From Pleodorina starrii (lineage: Eukaryota; Chlorophyta; Chlorophyceae; Chlamydomonadales; Volvocaceae), in the NCBI GenBank assembly GCA_030267565.1, contig BRXU01000026.1, positions 124,001 to 188,000 on the forward strand: DNA of 64,000 bases. Direction: 5' to 3'. This document shows, piece by piece, positions 24,801-36,708 of the stretch. Under the pieces are notes generated by a model. It saw only the letters and a program-made list of their open reading frames with translations. It ran no database searches and had not been told where the DNA came from. Position numbers and translations under genes: made by a program. The first letter of the stretch is position 1, and each line of letters opens with the position of its first letter.

Positions 24801-27800
24801 CGTTGGAGCTCCGGCTTGGTGTTTTACGTCAGCTACTAGGATGCGAGGTCGCTTGGGGCACCGGCACGGTTGTTGGTGTTCGACGCAGCCACTGGACGTC
24901 TATCTCCACTGGTACCGGGCGTCTACAAGGATTGGCAACTGTTCGGTTGCCAATCCTACTGGGCAGCTTTTCACTGGGGTGGCAAGCAATGGGTCCAGCC
25001 GCCCTTCGGACTGCAACGTCCGCAGGATTCCCGGTTTCGTTCTTGCATTACTCTCTTCAACCCCCCCCCCCCCTCCCCCGGGATAAATGCCCTGTCCTGT
25101 CAGGTGATCACCCTGGACATGGGTCTGTTGGTTGCGGGCACCAAGTACCGCGGTGAGTTTGAGGAGCGCCTCAAGAAGCTGATGGACGAGATCAAGCAGA
25201 ACGATGACATTATTCTGGTGGGTGCGCCGCGCCGGGGACTAGGGACCGGGACGGTGCGGGAAGGGGGGGAGACCCGAGATGGTTACGACTTGGTTACGCC
25301 CGGCTGGAAAATGTCGTGTCCGGGCTTCTGTTGAAAGGTGCTGCTGAAGCCTGCATGCGGGGACTAAACACCTGGCCGAATACTGTTACATGTGTAGGCG
25401 ACGTGATATCGTGGGGTGAATCCAAACTGCTTTTGGCTTCACCTGAAGCAGTGGGTCGACACTTGTCTGGAGCCCTGTGTCGTGGAAGGCCATTACGACG
25501 CTACCAAAGAAAGGTTGTTTGGGCGCAACTGTGTGCCGCCGCGTTGCGGCTGATGAAGCCTTCCTTCACGTTCTAAGGAGTTGCGCAGCTGGGCGGCGGG
25601 CGGCGATGGCACGCTGATGGATGTTGCAAACATGGATTTGGTCAAGAACGGGTTAAACATCGATCATGGTAGCAACGTGTCGAGAAAAGTGTTGCAGAAG
25701 GGTAGCGGCAGGGAGCTGGCGGGGAGACCTGCGTTGTGGCGGCACTGCCTGGTCTGTGCTCACAGCGAAATTTCGTTCTGCTCCTGGCCCTTCATTGCTG
25801 GCGCTTTCCTTTGGACGGTCCCTTTTCTGGTCGTCATACCGTTCACACCACGCAACCGGGGGACCTGCGGGTTGTCCCCCCGCGCCGCCGCCTTTCCTGC
25901 GCCCCCTGGCGACCAGCTGTCCGGCCTTTTCACTCGCTCATATCCTCGCGTTTACCCATGCCCCCCCCCCCCTCCCAGATGATCGACGAGGTGCACACGC
26001 TGATTGGCGCGGGTGCTGCTGAGGGCGCCATCGACGCCGCCAACATCTTGAAGCCCGCGCTGGCCCGCGGTGAGCTGCAGTGCATCGGCGCTACCACGCT
26101 CGACGAGTACCGCAAGCACATCGAGAAGGACCCTGCCCTGGAGCGGTAAGGGAGCTTTGCCGGGCGGAAAGGGCGGAAATGGGAAGGAGGACGAGACTAC
26201 GGTCGCAGCGGGTAGCCGTTCATTATTGCGATCGCCTTGTCGAGAAGCGATTCGAGTTGTTGCGTGCTGCCATTCCGGTGCTTGTGCACTGGCGACCGGC
26301 CGGCCCCCCTGTTGCATTGGGTTTCGATCCGCTTCTTTTTCCTTCGTGTGCTGCGCAGCCGCTTCCAGCCTGTGACGGTCCCGGAGCCCACGATCGAGGA
26401 GACGTTCGAGATTCTGCAGGGCCTGCGGGAGCGTTACGAGACGCACCACAAGCTGCGCTACACGGACGAGTCGCTGATGGCGGCCGCCAAGTACAGCAGC
26501 CAGTACATCAGCGACCGTTTCCTGCCTGACAAGGTGGGCGGTTCGGTTCGGCGGGTCTGCTGGCCGAGTCTGAACTGCAGCGAGGGCAGTCGACAGTGGG
26601 GCAGACGATACGAACTGTCCTATGCACCGTGCTGGTCGGGTGTAGGTTTGCTAACGCTGGCCTAATTCAGTCCGCCGCAAAGAGACGGGCTTGGTTGCAA
26701 ACTGGTTGACCAATGATGCTGCTTGTGTCGTTTTGGTTGCGCTGTCGCCGCGTACACCTGCCTGCTATGGTTGCCTGTGAACCGAGTCGGTTTCTCTTCT
26801 CATCGCCTTGCTGGAATGCCGCTTCATACCGGCTTCGTTTGTAGGCCATCGATCTGATTGACGAGGCCGGCTCGCGCGTGCGCCTGCGGCACATCCAGCT
26901 GCCCGAGGAGGCCCGCGACCTGGACAAGGAGCTGCGCCAGGTCACCAAGGACAAGGACGCGGCTGTCAGGTGGGTGCAACTTTTGAGGGGATTGGTTGCG
27001 CAGTCCGTGGGATACCAGACAATAATGACGGGCCGTGGAGACTCCTTTCGGATTTTGGGTATCCGACAGTTGGGTATCCGACAACATTGCGTCGGGACCT
27101 TCTTGTTTTGCAGAAGTTCAACCCCGAACCTGATCCCGTGCACAACATGACAGGGGCCAGGACTTCGAGAAGGCGGGCCAGCTGCGCGACCGGGAGATGG
27201 AGCTCAAGGTAAGTTGGCGCGCTGCCGTGCGATGCGTGGTGTATGTTTGGGGGGAGGGGTTAATCCATCTGTTACGGCGGGACACTGATTCGGAGGGCGT
27301 GAAGCCCGAGCTATTATACGCTGCCCTACTCGCGCATGCTCCCCCGCTCGGGCAATGGGCGTAAGTTTCGCGAAAGGCTCATGTTGTGGCAGCCTGAACG
27401 CCTGTATGCTGGCTAGGTTCCGGATCGTGTAGCCGCGGAAGTATCATCGCATCGTCCCGTGTAAGTCTTTCTGCGCCGGGCGGAAGTGGCTGCGAGTCAC
27501 CATCTGCGGTGCACTGCCAGTTGGCACGCTGGCTTTCGAGGTTCTGGATCCCACCGTGACGTCGTTCTGACATTGCAAGGACATATGTATTGCAGTTGCC
27601 TGTATTGCAGTACAGCGAAATGATTGCGTCGCTTATTGAGCCGCTTTACTGACTAGAGCGTTGTCCCGTTTTGCTGTTCCCGGGCGCACAGGCCAAGATC
27701 CAGGCCATCATCGCGGGCGCCAAGGAGGCGTCGAAGGCCGAGGCGGAGAGCGTGGAGGGCGGTGGCCCCACGGTAGGTTGGTCTTGCGTGAGGGTGTGGT

Positions 27801-30150
27801 AACGTGTTTGGTTTTCATTCGGGGGGCAAAGTGGGCGATTACGGCCTGGTCTAGCTGTGGGCGCCTGTCGTTTGCGCCTGTTTCGGCCGCTCTGCCGCTG
27901 GCACGAAACGAGAAGCACGAAGGAGCAACCGGGCTTCGGGGACCCAGGGGTCTGTAGCGCTGCGCTGCAGCGCCGCAGGGCGAGCAGGCGCAGCAGCACT
28001 GCCCGCCCGCCCGGTATTTCACGGGTTGGTGTATTCCACGTACATTGCACCCGCAGGTGACGGAGCAGGACATTGCCTCGATCGTGGCGCAGTGGACCGG
28101 CATCCCCATCGAGAAGGTGGGTGGGTCTTGGCTGCACCACATGCTCGTAACTCATTGTGCACAGTCCGCTGCCCGCGATCTCGGTTGGGCCCATGTGTGT
28201 TGAGTATGCAGTGTTGGTCCGGGGCCGCACTGGTGCCTCGCGATGCAGTCGGAGCGCCTGTTGTCTCACATGATGTTTGACGGTGCAGGTCTCGTCCGAC
28301 GAGACGGAGCGGCTGATCAAGATGGAGGAGGTGCTCCACGGCCGCGTCATCGGCCAGGAGGAGGCCGTCAGCGCCATCAGCCGCGCCATCCGCCGCGCGC
28401 GCGTCGGGCTGAAGAACCCCAACCGCCCCATCGCCTCGTTCATCTTCGCCGGCCCCACCGGTGTGGGCAAGTCAGAGCTGGCCAAGACGCTGGCCAACTA
28501 CTACTTCGGCAGCGAGGAGGCCATGGTGCGCCTGGACATGTCGGAGTTCATGGAGCGCCACACGGTGTCCAAGCTCATCGGCTCGCCGCCAGGTGCGTGC
28601 GTCCTTTCTTCTTTGCGCGTCACTGCGATTGGCTAACATGAAGCAGAGGCGCGGCGGCTGGGGCACTGCCACATCGCACGGGGGTACAGGTTTGTTGCAC
28701 TGGATGCTGACTGTAACGGGGAAGCTGCTGCCGCGTTTGCTTCACCTAGCTTTAGCATGCCTGCTTCCTTTTGGCTCATTTATTCTCCGGCATTGCTTGG
28801 TCCCCGTCGAAAACGTCATGATCAGGTTACGTGGGCTACCAGGAGGGCGGCCAGCTGACCGAGGCCGTGCGGCGGCGGCCGTACACGGTGGTGCTGTTCG
28901 ATGAGATCGAGAAGGCGCACCCCGACGTGTTCAACATGATGCTCCAGGTGCGCGCTGCCCCAACTGTTTCGCGTTGCCGCATCGTCTTGTTGCCCTTCAT
29001 GCTGTCTAGAGCGCACTTTTTTTCCAGCAAGGCGTGCATGGCGGGTGCGGGGGGCACATGGTCGTCCTTTTTAAATGTCCATTAAATGCCCGCGCACAAT
29101 CGTTGACTGGGGAACTGACGGCGCAGCTGTTCAGCAGGAGACCTGGGGGCTTCTGGCTGAGGATTTGCTGTTGTCCGCTTTCTCGCCCGCAATGCAATCA
29201 ATCGAACGTAATCCGCCTGGCCCCCTTCCCTTGCCCTGCTGTTTACGCATAGATTCTGGAAGACGGTCGCCTGACGGACTCGAAGGGCCGCACCGTGGAC
29301 TTCAAGAACACGCTCATCATCATGACGTCCAACGTGGGCGCGTCGGTCATTGAGAAGGGCGGACGCTCCATGGGCTTCTTCCTGCGACCGGACGACGAGG
29401 ACATGGAGCAGGACATGTCGTACAGCCGCATCAAGAGCCTGGTGAACGAGGAGCTCAAGAGCTACTTCCGGCCCGAGTTCCTGAACCGCCTGGACGAGAT
29501 CATTGTCTTCCGCCAGCTCACCAAGAAGGAGGTGAAGCAGATCGCCGACATTTTCCTCAAGGACGTGTTCAAGCGCGCCGAGGAGAAGGGCATCAAGATC
29601 GAGGTCACCGAGAAGTTCAAGGACAGGTGCGGGGGCCGCGCGGCACGGACTTGGCGTTTGGGAAGTGCGCGTTGCAGCCAGCGGGCTGGGGCACTGCTGG
29701 ATCCCTGAAGCCTTGTGAGGCAAAAAGGACGGAGGTCGAACTAGCTCCCAGTGAGAAAGAGCCTCTGTCTGCGGTGTCGATTGCATAACCTATCGGCACC
29801 TCCCCGGTAGCCTTGTCGATTGTTTCGCCCCATCGCATGCGTGCCGCGTCCTCGCTGTCAGCCCTCACCCTTCCTCCGCCGTTGACCTATAAATGACGTG
29901 TGCGCTTCCGACCTCCCGCACGGACAGGCTGGTGGACGAGGGCTTCAACCCCACGTACGGTGCGCGCCCGCTGCGCCGCGCCATCATGCGGCTCATTGAG
30001 GACTGCTTGGCGGAGCGCATCCTCATGGGCGACATCAAGGAGGGCGACGTGGTCATTATGGACGTCGATCCAGACGGCTCGATCGCGGTGCTGGCGGGAG
30101 ACAAGAAGATGCGCGCCGAAATCGACGCCGTGCCGGCTGGCATTGCTTAA
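21899..30150 (+). CDS. CLPC: Chloroplast Hsp100/ClpC chaperone, ATPase partner of the stromal Clp protease
   Basis: Fifteen exons, all GT-AG and phase-consistent: 21899-22415, 22669-22784, 23107-23235, 23808-23993, 25104-25217, 25979-26145, 26359-26533, 26845-26969, 27154-27208, 27692-27772, 28057-28116, 28289-28592, 28826-28947, 29253-29626, 29928-30150. They give 915 residues, close to plant ClpC. The first about 70 residues are Arg/Ser/Ala-rich, like an algal chloroplast transit peptide. Mature sequence follows: twin Clp-N repeats ([15 protein letters not shown], then the parallel repeat across exons 1-2), Walker A GEPGVGKT at 286-293, a UVR-type segment (about 510-528), second Walker A GPTGVGKS at 630-637, and Walker [15 protein letters not shown]. 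The GRSMGFF motif fits the ClpP-docking loop. ClpC unfolds stromal substrates and feeds them to ClpP/R. The reading frame shows no damage. The start is the first ATG, with a TAG in-frame just upstream. Confidence 0.96.
24928..24957. other. Perfect 12-bp inverted repeat in ClpC intron 4
   Basis: AGGATTGGCAAC and its exact complement GTTGCCAATCCT are separated by TGTTCG, inside the intron 23994-25103. The RNA would form a 12-bp hairpin with a 6-base loop. No role is known. Confidence 0.85.
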
Positions 30151-31290
30151 GTCGGCCCCTTACCAGCGGGTCTTGTAGGGCGGCGGCCGCCCTGGAGCGC
30201 TTGCGTTAGCGTGTCATGGCTCCTGTTGGCTGCCGCGCTGATGCGGTGCGGTCGGGCCGGTAACGGCTCAGTTGCAGCGCGACGTCGCGCCCTGCTGTGT
30301 ACCCCTGAAGATGGATGGCGGGAGCGCATGCGCTGCCTATTGAGCGCGTGCGTAAAGGGACGCGGGGCCAAGGGGACAAGAGCGAGTCACTTCAGCTTGG
30401 GAATGTAGCGCTGTCGAAAAGCGCGGGTGAAGATGTATGCGACGGCTTGATGAGTGTGCGGCTTACCGGGTGTTGGCCTTTCCCTGACATCTATTGAAGT
30501 GGGCGCTTTGCGCTTTCCTCTTCCCCTTTTTAGGGAGTTTCCGTAGGTCCAGGTGAGCGCTTGGCATTCGCCGAGACAGGTTCAGCGACGCCACGGTCGG
30601 ACGCAAAGGCGTCCGGCGCGGACACGAGCATTGCACGCCCCGTATTTCTTGGCCTGCAGCGTATCCGCTGCTGTTCACGTGTGTATTGGTGGCCGCGTTT
30701 TGTGTGCGTGCTACGTCCGTGTATTGTCGTCTGGTATGGTAGGTGCGTCCTGCCCAACGCGGTTTGCGTTTCATGTCTCGCTGTTTCTTTCGGTGTATGT
30801 GGACATTAAAGGTGGAACTGGGAAGCATGAGTGGACGTGTCGACCTTAATGGGCGGTCCGAAAGGGACTAAGGTGTTAGTGTCAGGGACGAGGGTGGCCC
30901 GCGTATGGCGGAGGGTAGTGCGTCTGACTTGCCTGGAGATCTGCGTTCGTATCGAGGGCCATCTGAATGGTAGGCGCGGAGCTGCCACGGCATTATGATT
31001 GTCGGGCAAAATGCTCCGTAATGTACACGCGAGTGCGAGGCCAAAGTCACGCGCCGAGCGCGTTGACGGGGGCCAAAAAGCCTCTTTCAGGAGGCCCGAG
31101 CGTGCGAGCAGGCGCGACTGAACGACGGATGTGCCTCTCGTCAGTCTAGACCAGGTTCAGGGGAGGGTTCCGGGGCGTGTAGTTATACAGCAGCAACGGC
31201 TGTTTTCCTTGTGTGCGCTTCTGGCATCAGCGGCGGCGTCGTGGTCACGGCTGATGTCGGTCGGAGTGCTAAGATGCAACATGTCACAGC

Positions 31291-31319
31291 TGTAACTCGG
31301 CATGTGCAAGGTGGTGTAA
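31291..31319 (+). promoter_or_regulatory. Candidate TGTAA poly(A) signals of ClpC
   Basis: TGTAA, the usual poly(A) signal of volvocine algae, occurs at 31291-31295 and 31315-31319. These were the first copies I noticed downstream of the ClpC stop at 30150, which would imply a 3' UTR of about 1.1 kb. Position alone supports this. Confidence 0.4.
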
Positions 31320-32029
31320 TAGAGTGGGGGCGTCTTGGGCGGTCTCAGTCGGACAGCTGTGGCCGTGTGTACACGTTTGACTGGGTTGCACCATCTGTGG
31401 TGCTTCCCGAATGTACGCTATGATGCAACCAACTGAAAGTAATAAATCTTACCTGAGTTCATTCGCATCTACTCGCTACCAATGGAAACGAGCACGCCAA
31501 CCCTGCGAGTTTCGATGCGTGCTGCTGTGAAGTTACATGTTGCCACAGTGCACATACCCTGGTACATACCATACATACGTGGCATGGTAGGAAAGCGGTC
31601 AAGCACCCGTCATGGGGACAAATGTGCACCTCGGCCTCTCATTCAGACCAAAACAGAAAGGATGGGTCCATCCTGGCCAAACACGCCCTTGGCTCCGACC
31701 CCCTCCAGTGCACGGACGGGGCGAATATATCAGGAACGTATCAGTAACGTCGTAACTCGTATCAGTAATATCGGACGCGGCGTGAGCTGTCACACGGCGT
31801 CATACTGTCATACGGCGTCTCGCTGCAGGCTGCCGGTATCCTCGCACTTAGTACGCCTGGAAACGCATCCCAATTACACGCTGTACTAGCCTCTCGGTCC
31901 CACGCGCCGCCAGAGGTGCCATAGCCTCACTCGCGTCACTGCTGCTGCCCCAATAGCCCTCTCCTACCCAACACCACTCGCCGTCACACGACTTCATTCG
32001 CATGCCCTGCGCAAACTCTCGCCCACAAT

Positions 32030-32034
32030 TTACA
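32030..32034 (-). promoter_or_regulatory. Candidate TGTAA poly(A) signal of the transporter gene
   Basis: The plus-strand ttaca is TGTAA on the transporter strand, about 745 bases past its stop codon. Assignment is by position only. Confidence 0.35.
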
Positions 32035-32776
32035 CCCTGCGGCGAGTCCGACTGCCCCCCAGGTTCCACATGCCTTTGCGGCGTACTGAACTGCAGTGCC
32101 CGCCGCGCAGCGAAACGGACATCACTCGCGTGTCACGGGTGCACTAAGACTGTCGCATCAACGAGCCCGTAAAGTTGTGAGCTACTAGCCGTTGTGCCCC
32201 CTTGCATTCACCCGTGCACGATCCGAACCGATCTGCCCATCTATAACGATCCTGCTCTTGCTCTGCACGTCGACGCTTATATGCAGGTCGGCCGGTCTGC
32301 TGCCGGTGCCTGTACCCGAAAAAACAGAACAGATTATGCGCGCTTGGGCGGTAGTTCTTGCCTCCTCGCGTCCTGCCCCTTTCACAAGCAAATATGAAGG
32401 CGATGCCGTGCATGCATCATGGATGATGCAGCGACCTCCAATGAATCTGCCGCGCCACGTATGATCCCATTCCCAACCGTAAACTCCTGTACTCCTCCCT
32501 AAAATCTCTCGCGCTCGCGCCGCGGGGAGTCGATCAGTTTGTCGAGTTCAAACGCCGTTCGCACCGCACAGTAAATTGCTAAGACGCGGCAGCGTGCCCT
32601 TCGCACACCATTATGGTGGGCCGCATTTCCCTGCCGCCGCAGCCCCCCCGCCCATAGTTCCCCTGCAAATCCCCCCCGTAACGCTGCCCGCCCGCCCTAC
32701 GGGCGGCTGCCCGGCTGCATCACCCGCCCGGCTGCCCGCCTGCATCCCGCCCTACGCCGCCGCGCCATGAACCACC

Positions 32777-35700
32777 TCAGATCTTCTGCAACAGCGGATC
32801 CTTCTCGCCCTCCTTCCCATTCGCCACCAGTTCTGTCGACATGCCGCCGACAACGCTGCCGCGCTCGCCGCCGGCCCTGCCGCTGACGTCCGCTGGCTGC
32901 TGCCTGCCTCCCCCGTGATGTATGGTGAGGTAGGTGTACCAGGCTATCCCCGTCAGGGTCACGACAATGCCCATCAGCCGCTTCACGGGCATCGACTCCC
33001 CAAAGAGAAGGCAGCCGCCAGCCAGGATGAGAACCTGCGGGCGCCGAGACACACACCAGCAAGCGAGAGTGTCATGACATAGCGGGAATGAGTCAAGACG
33101 CAATGGGCACGTCATATGGCAAACGCCCCGGTGCCGAAGCTGTCAGGCCGCGCGGGAAGTCTTTACCACCCATGGTCACTTCTACGAGCGTGGCCCCAAC
33201 CTCCCAACTCCCCTTACCACCCCGTGCACGCTGTTCGGCCCGCGGACCGCACCCGTCCCGCCCCCAACACCGCATGCCATCCTCCTAACCCTGCTCCTTA
33301 CCGTCTTGGAGTGTCCGACGACGTTGTACGTGAGGCTGGAGGTTTTCCCGATGACGAGGAAAGTGGACACGCTGACAAGCACCCCCAGCAGCGCCGAGAT
33401 CACAATGGCGATAACCGAGGGCGGGGAGTACGGGAAGCCAAGCACGGTGTTGGGGCCGCGGCTGGACAACCCTATGTCGTCCAGTATGGGTGCCAGCACA
33501 GCAAGCAGGGCCGTGGCCTTTACACAAAGGAACGGAGGACACAAGGGGAGGGAGGAGGGAGGGTTGGGCAAGGAACGATGCCCAGGGGCAAGCCCCGACA
33601 TGCTGGAAAAAGTAGGATATACCGTATGGGTCGAAGCTAGGAGGCGACCTGGGGCCGCTAAGGCCGATGTCGGGCAAATGAATCGGCGCTGGCAAGGGAA
33701 GTTAACGCTTCGGGAAGATGCGGGCACGAATGCGGACAGAGGTGTTCAAGGTGGGGTCAAGCGAAGGGATTACGGACGCCCGCGTGAAAACAGGCTCGCA
33801 ACGCGCGCGGGGCGGGCTCAGCGTTTTGGGTCTATTGAGACACGACGGGGCCCCGCTGCCAACTACCGGAGAAATCATCGCACGACCTGGCCGCCGGCAC
33901 AGAGTTGGGCTTTGCTTAATTCCCTTCCTAAAGACGTCCCCGCGCATGACCCTGCGATCTACCGCCCAAAAAAGTGACTGCCTGTAAACGGTGCCAGTCC
34001 AATGGTGTACTGGCAAACTGGCCGCTGCACTGGCCAAGCCTTCTCCCTTCTTACCTCATTACACCGTTACCAAAATGAACACCGCAAAGGCCCCTAAACA
34101 ACCCTGACTACCCGTGTAGCCACTCCCAACGGCAACTACCTCAGCCTCCCTCCCAGCCATGTCCCCAGGCCTGGTGCCACCTTGCTTCCTGTTCGCTGAT
34201 TCTCTTAAAAGGCCTTTGCCACATTTCGCTAAAAGCAATCCATCTGGGTTCGCAAACCTCCTCATTGCGCCTAAGCTTTCATCTGCCTGCTGGTTTGCCC
34301 CTTCCTTCCACACTCTCCCAACTCAACCCTCGCCTTCCACACTCTCCCGACTCAACCCTCGCCTCCTCTCCGCCTCCAGGCATCTCTCCCCAAAATCCCG
34401 TACCTGTGGCGTGTACGCGAGCAGCAGCTGCATGGTGCTGCCCCTCAGCTCGACCTGCTTGGTACCTGCCCAGATCTGGTACAGCGCCGTCACCACCACA
34501 GACGCCAAGCCCACTGCCACGCCGATCACGTTGGAAATGGCCACCTTGTCCGTCACCGCCGCCACCGCGACGCCAATGCACACCACCAGAATGGCAAGCA
34601 GCACCCGGAAGGTCTGCACCTTGCGATACATGAAGAATTCGAGCACTATCACGGTGGGCGTGATGGCGATCTGTGGAGGGTGCGTGCGGAATACGAACCG
34701 CAGCGCCAGTAGGTGGGGAGAGAGGTTGAGGGCCGAGGGGGGCGAGTGCGAGGCGGAGGAGGAGCAGATTGCATTAGAGGACCAGGGCGGAAACGAAGAG
34801 ACACGAACCGGTGCTGAGAAGGCGCACCGACCAGGAGGCAGTGGGGGCGAAGTGCTGGGGAATGCAGGTCTTACGGGTGGCGGGCGGTATGGACGAGGTG
34901 ACCTGTGATGGCAATACGGCCTGGGGATGCGCGATGCGTGAAGTGGGCACGGGGGTACGGGTCTCGCCGTCGGCTGGCCGCTCGGCGGAGTAGAGGGCAG
35001 TCCATGCTGCGTCAGCCGACATGCCTGTCCACATGTGCTTGAATGCAAGGGCAGACAGGACGAAGTCACACACCCGTCCACACGGCATCGCATAACCCTC
35101 GAACGACCCACGCCCCCAGCCATTACGACGTGTCACACGTCCTCTGCAAGCGCTCTTCAGACCGGATTCGAACGGCAGCCAGCCGCCCTAACAGCCTTTG
35201 CAGGGTTAGGGCAGCACGGCGAGGGAAGGAGGAGCGCACCTTCAGGATTTGGTACAGCCCGACTGTGTTCAAGTTGAGGGAGAGGTTGTTAAGCACGACG
35301 TAGCCCACGTAGCCCAGCGCCAGCGGCGCGACCTCCCGCTGTGTGAACTTCTTCGCTTCGAACCAGCCCATACGGCACATGACGATCATGCCAACCCATG
35401 TGAACACGGTGTGAATCAGGGTGAGGGTGGTGACGAACTTGAACCTTGAATACAAATATAACAGCGGGGAATTAGGAGGAGGTAAATAGGGGTGCATAAC
35501 GGTACACCCGGACGAAGTCAAATGGACGTGTGTGCCACAGCGAACCCCCGTCGCTACAGGAGCGACGTCGCTGATCATACCCCAATGTATTGTGTTTTAG
35601 CAATTCCATCATCGATGATCATAAGCAGACCGCAGAGACAAACAAGCGCACGGTGTGCGGAGCATTCATCAACAGCCAGCTGACAGACCCAAATCCCCCG

Positions 35701-35953
35701 AATGCAACCTGGGAAACCTCAAAACATATTTTCAACAGATAATCACTTGTATTTGCATGCATTTCCCCGGACTTCAGCTGCGTGCAACTTACCCATAAAC
35801 CGCAAAGACAATCTTGTTCGCGAACACAATACTGCAGGCTGCAAATACGTTCAAGGCTATGCATGCGATCTGTACGTAACCAGGTGGTGATACCGATTTT
35901 GAGGAACCCGGTGGCGAGGCCTTGTCTTCAAAAGGTTTGGACGCTGACGACAT
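32777..35953 (-). CDS. Drug/metabolite-superfamily nucleotide-sugar transporter (UXT/SLC35E3-like)
   Basis: Five exons: 35953-35793, 35444-35240, 34670-34404, 33517-33302, 33034-32777. Phases match at every junction and give 368 residues ending in TGA. The start is an ATG opening MSSASKPFEDK, a short hydrophilic N-terminus. About ten hydrophobic segments follow. Family landmarks include LNLNTVGLYQILK followed across the junction by IAITPTVIVLEF, ALYQIWAGTKQ, and the late motif SLTYNVVGHSKT, close to plant UDP-xylose transporters and animal SLC35E3. Members exchange nucleotide sugars for the nucleoside monophosphate in the Golgi membrane. The substrate cannot be read from sequence. The hydrophilic tail (about 40 residues, ending in EKDPLLQKI) is cytosolic by analogy. 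The gene converges on ClpC with 2.6 kb between stops. Confidence 0.88.
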
Positions 35954-36106
35954 GTTCGCGCAACCCTACGCCACTATCCTGCAGCTACTACTTTTAAGCT
36001 GTAAGCCAGGCAACTGACAACAGATCAGTTCAGAGCCGTGCCGGGCTTAGTTGGCAGGCATAAGCCGGTTGAGGTACGACAATGTCGGTTGGACGAGCAT
36101 CCTTTG

Positions 36107-36708
36107 ATGCCAACATTGGAAAACATGAAAGCGTTATGGAAACGGCTTGCGATACAATCTGACACGGTCTTGAGGAGATACAATCTGATGTTCTTTGGGA
36201 CGTATATGGGAATGCAATGGTGGCAATACAACTACCGGTATCTGAGTGAGCATATAATTGTGTTTTCTCGCTCGCTTTGCCTTAGTCCCCGGATACCAGA
36301 TGAAGCTATTTCTAGCTCGGTCCCATGTGAACATGACCACCACGTCACGTACCTGACAGACAGATAGCCGGATGATCATTATGGTGTCGGCTTCCGTCCG
36401 ACTTGCAGTTTCGGGACGGCCGGCTGTAGACATGAGGTTTTCATATGGTTATGGGTGTGTATGTCGCGTGGCTAGCTTACATGGCGCCGGTCGTCAACTC
36501 CTGCTTCCCTACCGGGCTGATGCCTCGAATCCATACCGGAAGCCAATCAGTGTGGTCAATGTTGTTTCAGCCCTTCGAATGTGCTTATGGCGGTGTAGAT
36601 GTCACTGCAGCACATGACAACAAAGCACACCGTACAGAGGTAAGCCGGCTTGCTGACGGCCTTCAGGTACTGCGACGAATCGGCACGAACCGGCATACGC
36701 GTTACTAG
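36107..36708 (+). CDS. Possible small two-exon membrane protein, unrecognised
   Basis: An ATG at 36107 (or 36125) opens exon 1 to 36245, followed by a good donor GTGAGC. The acceptor at 36435-36436 restores the same frame, and the reading frame then runs to a stop at 36706-36708, giving about 136 residues. The join creates a continuous hydrophobic stretch (FFGTYMGMQWW, then YLSFHMVMGVYVAWLAYM) able to form one or two membrane helices. An AG/GTACTG donor at 36667 could lead to further exons. No family is recognised and no poly(A) signal was tied to it. The support is phase agreement and residue composition only. Confidence 0.33.

Larger units (their letters stand above)
30151..32776. other. 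Tail-to-tail intergenic region (3' UTRs of ClpC and transporter)
   Basis: No coding region was recognised between the ClpC stop and the transporter stop, which converge. Candidate poly(A) motifs for both genes lie inside (31291-31319 plus strand, 32030-32034 minus strand). Confidence 0.6.
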
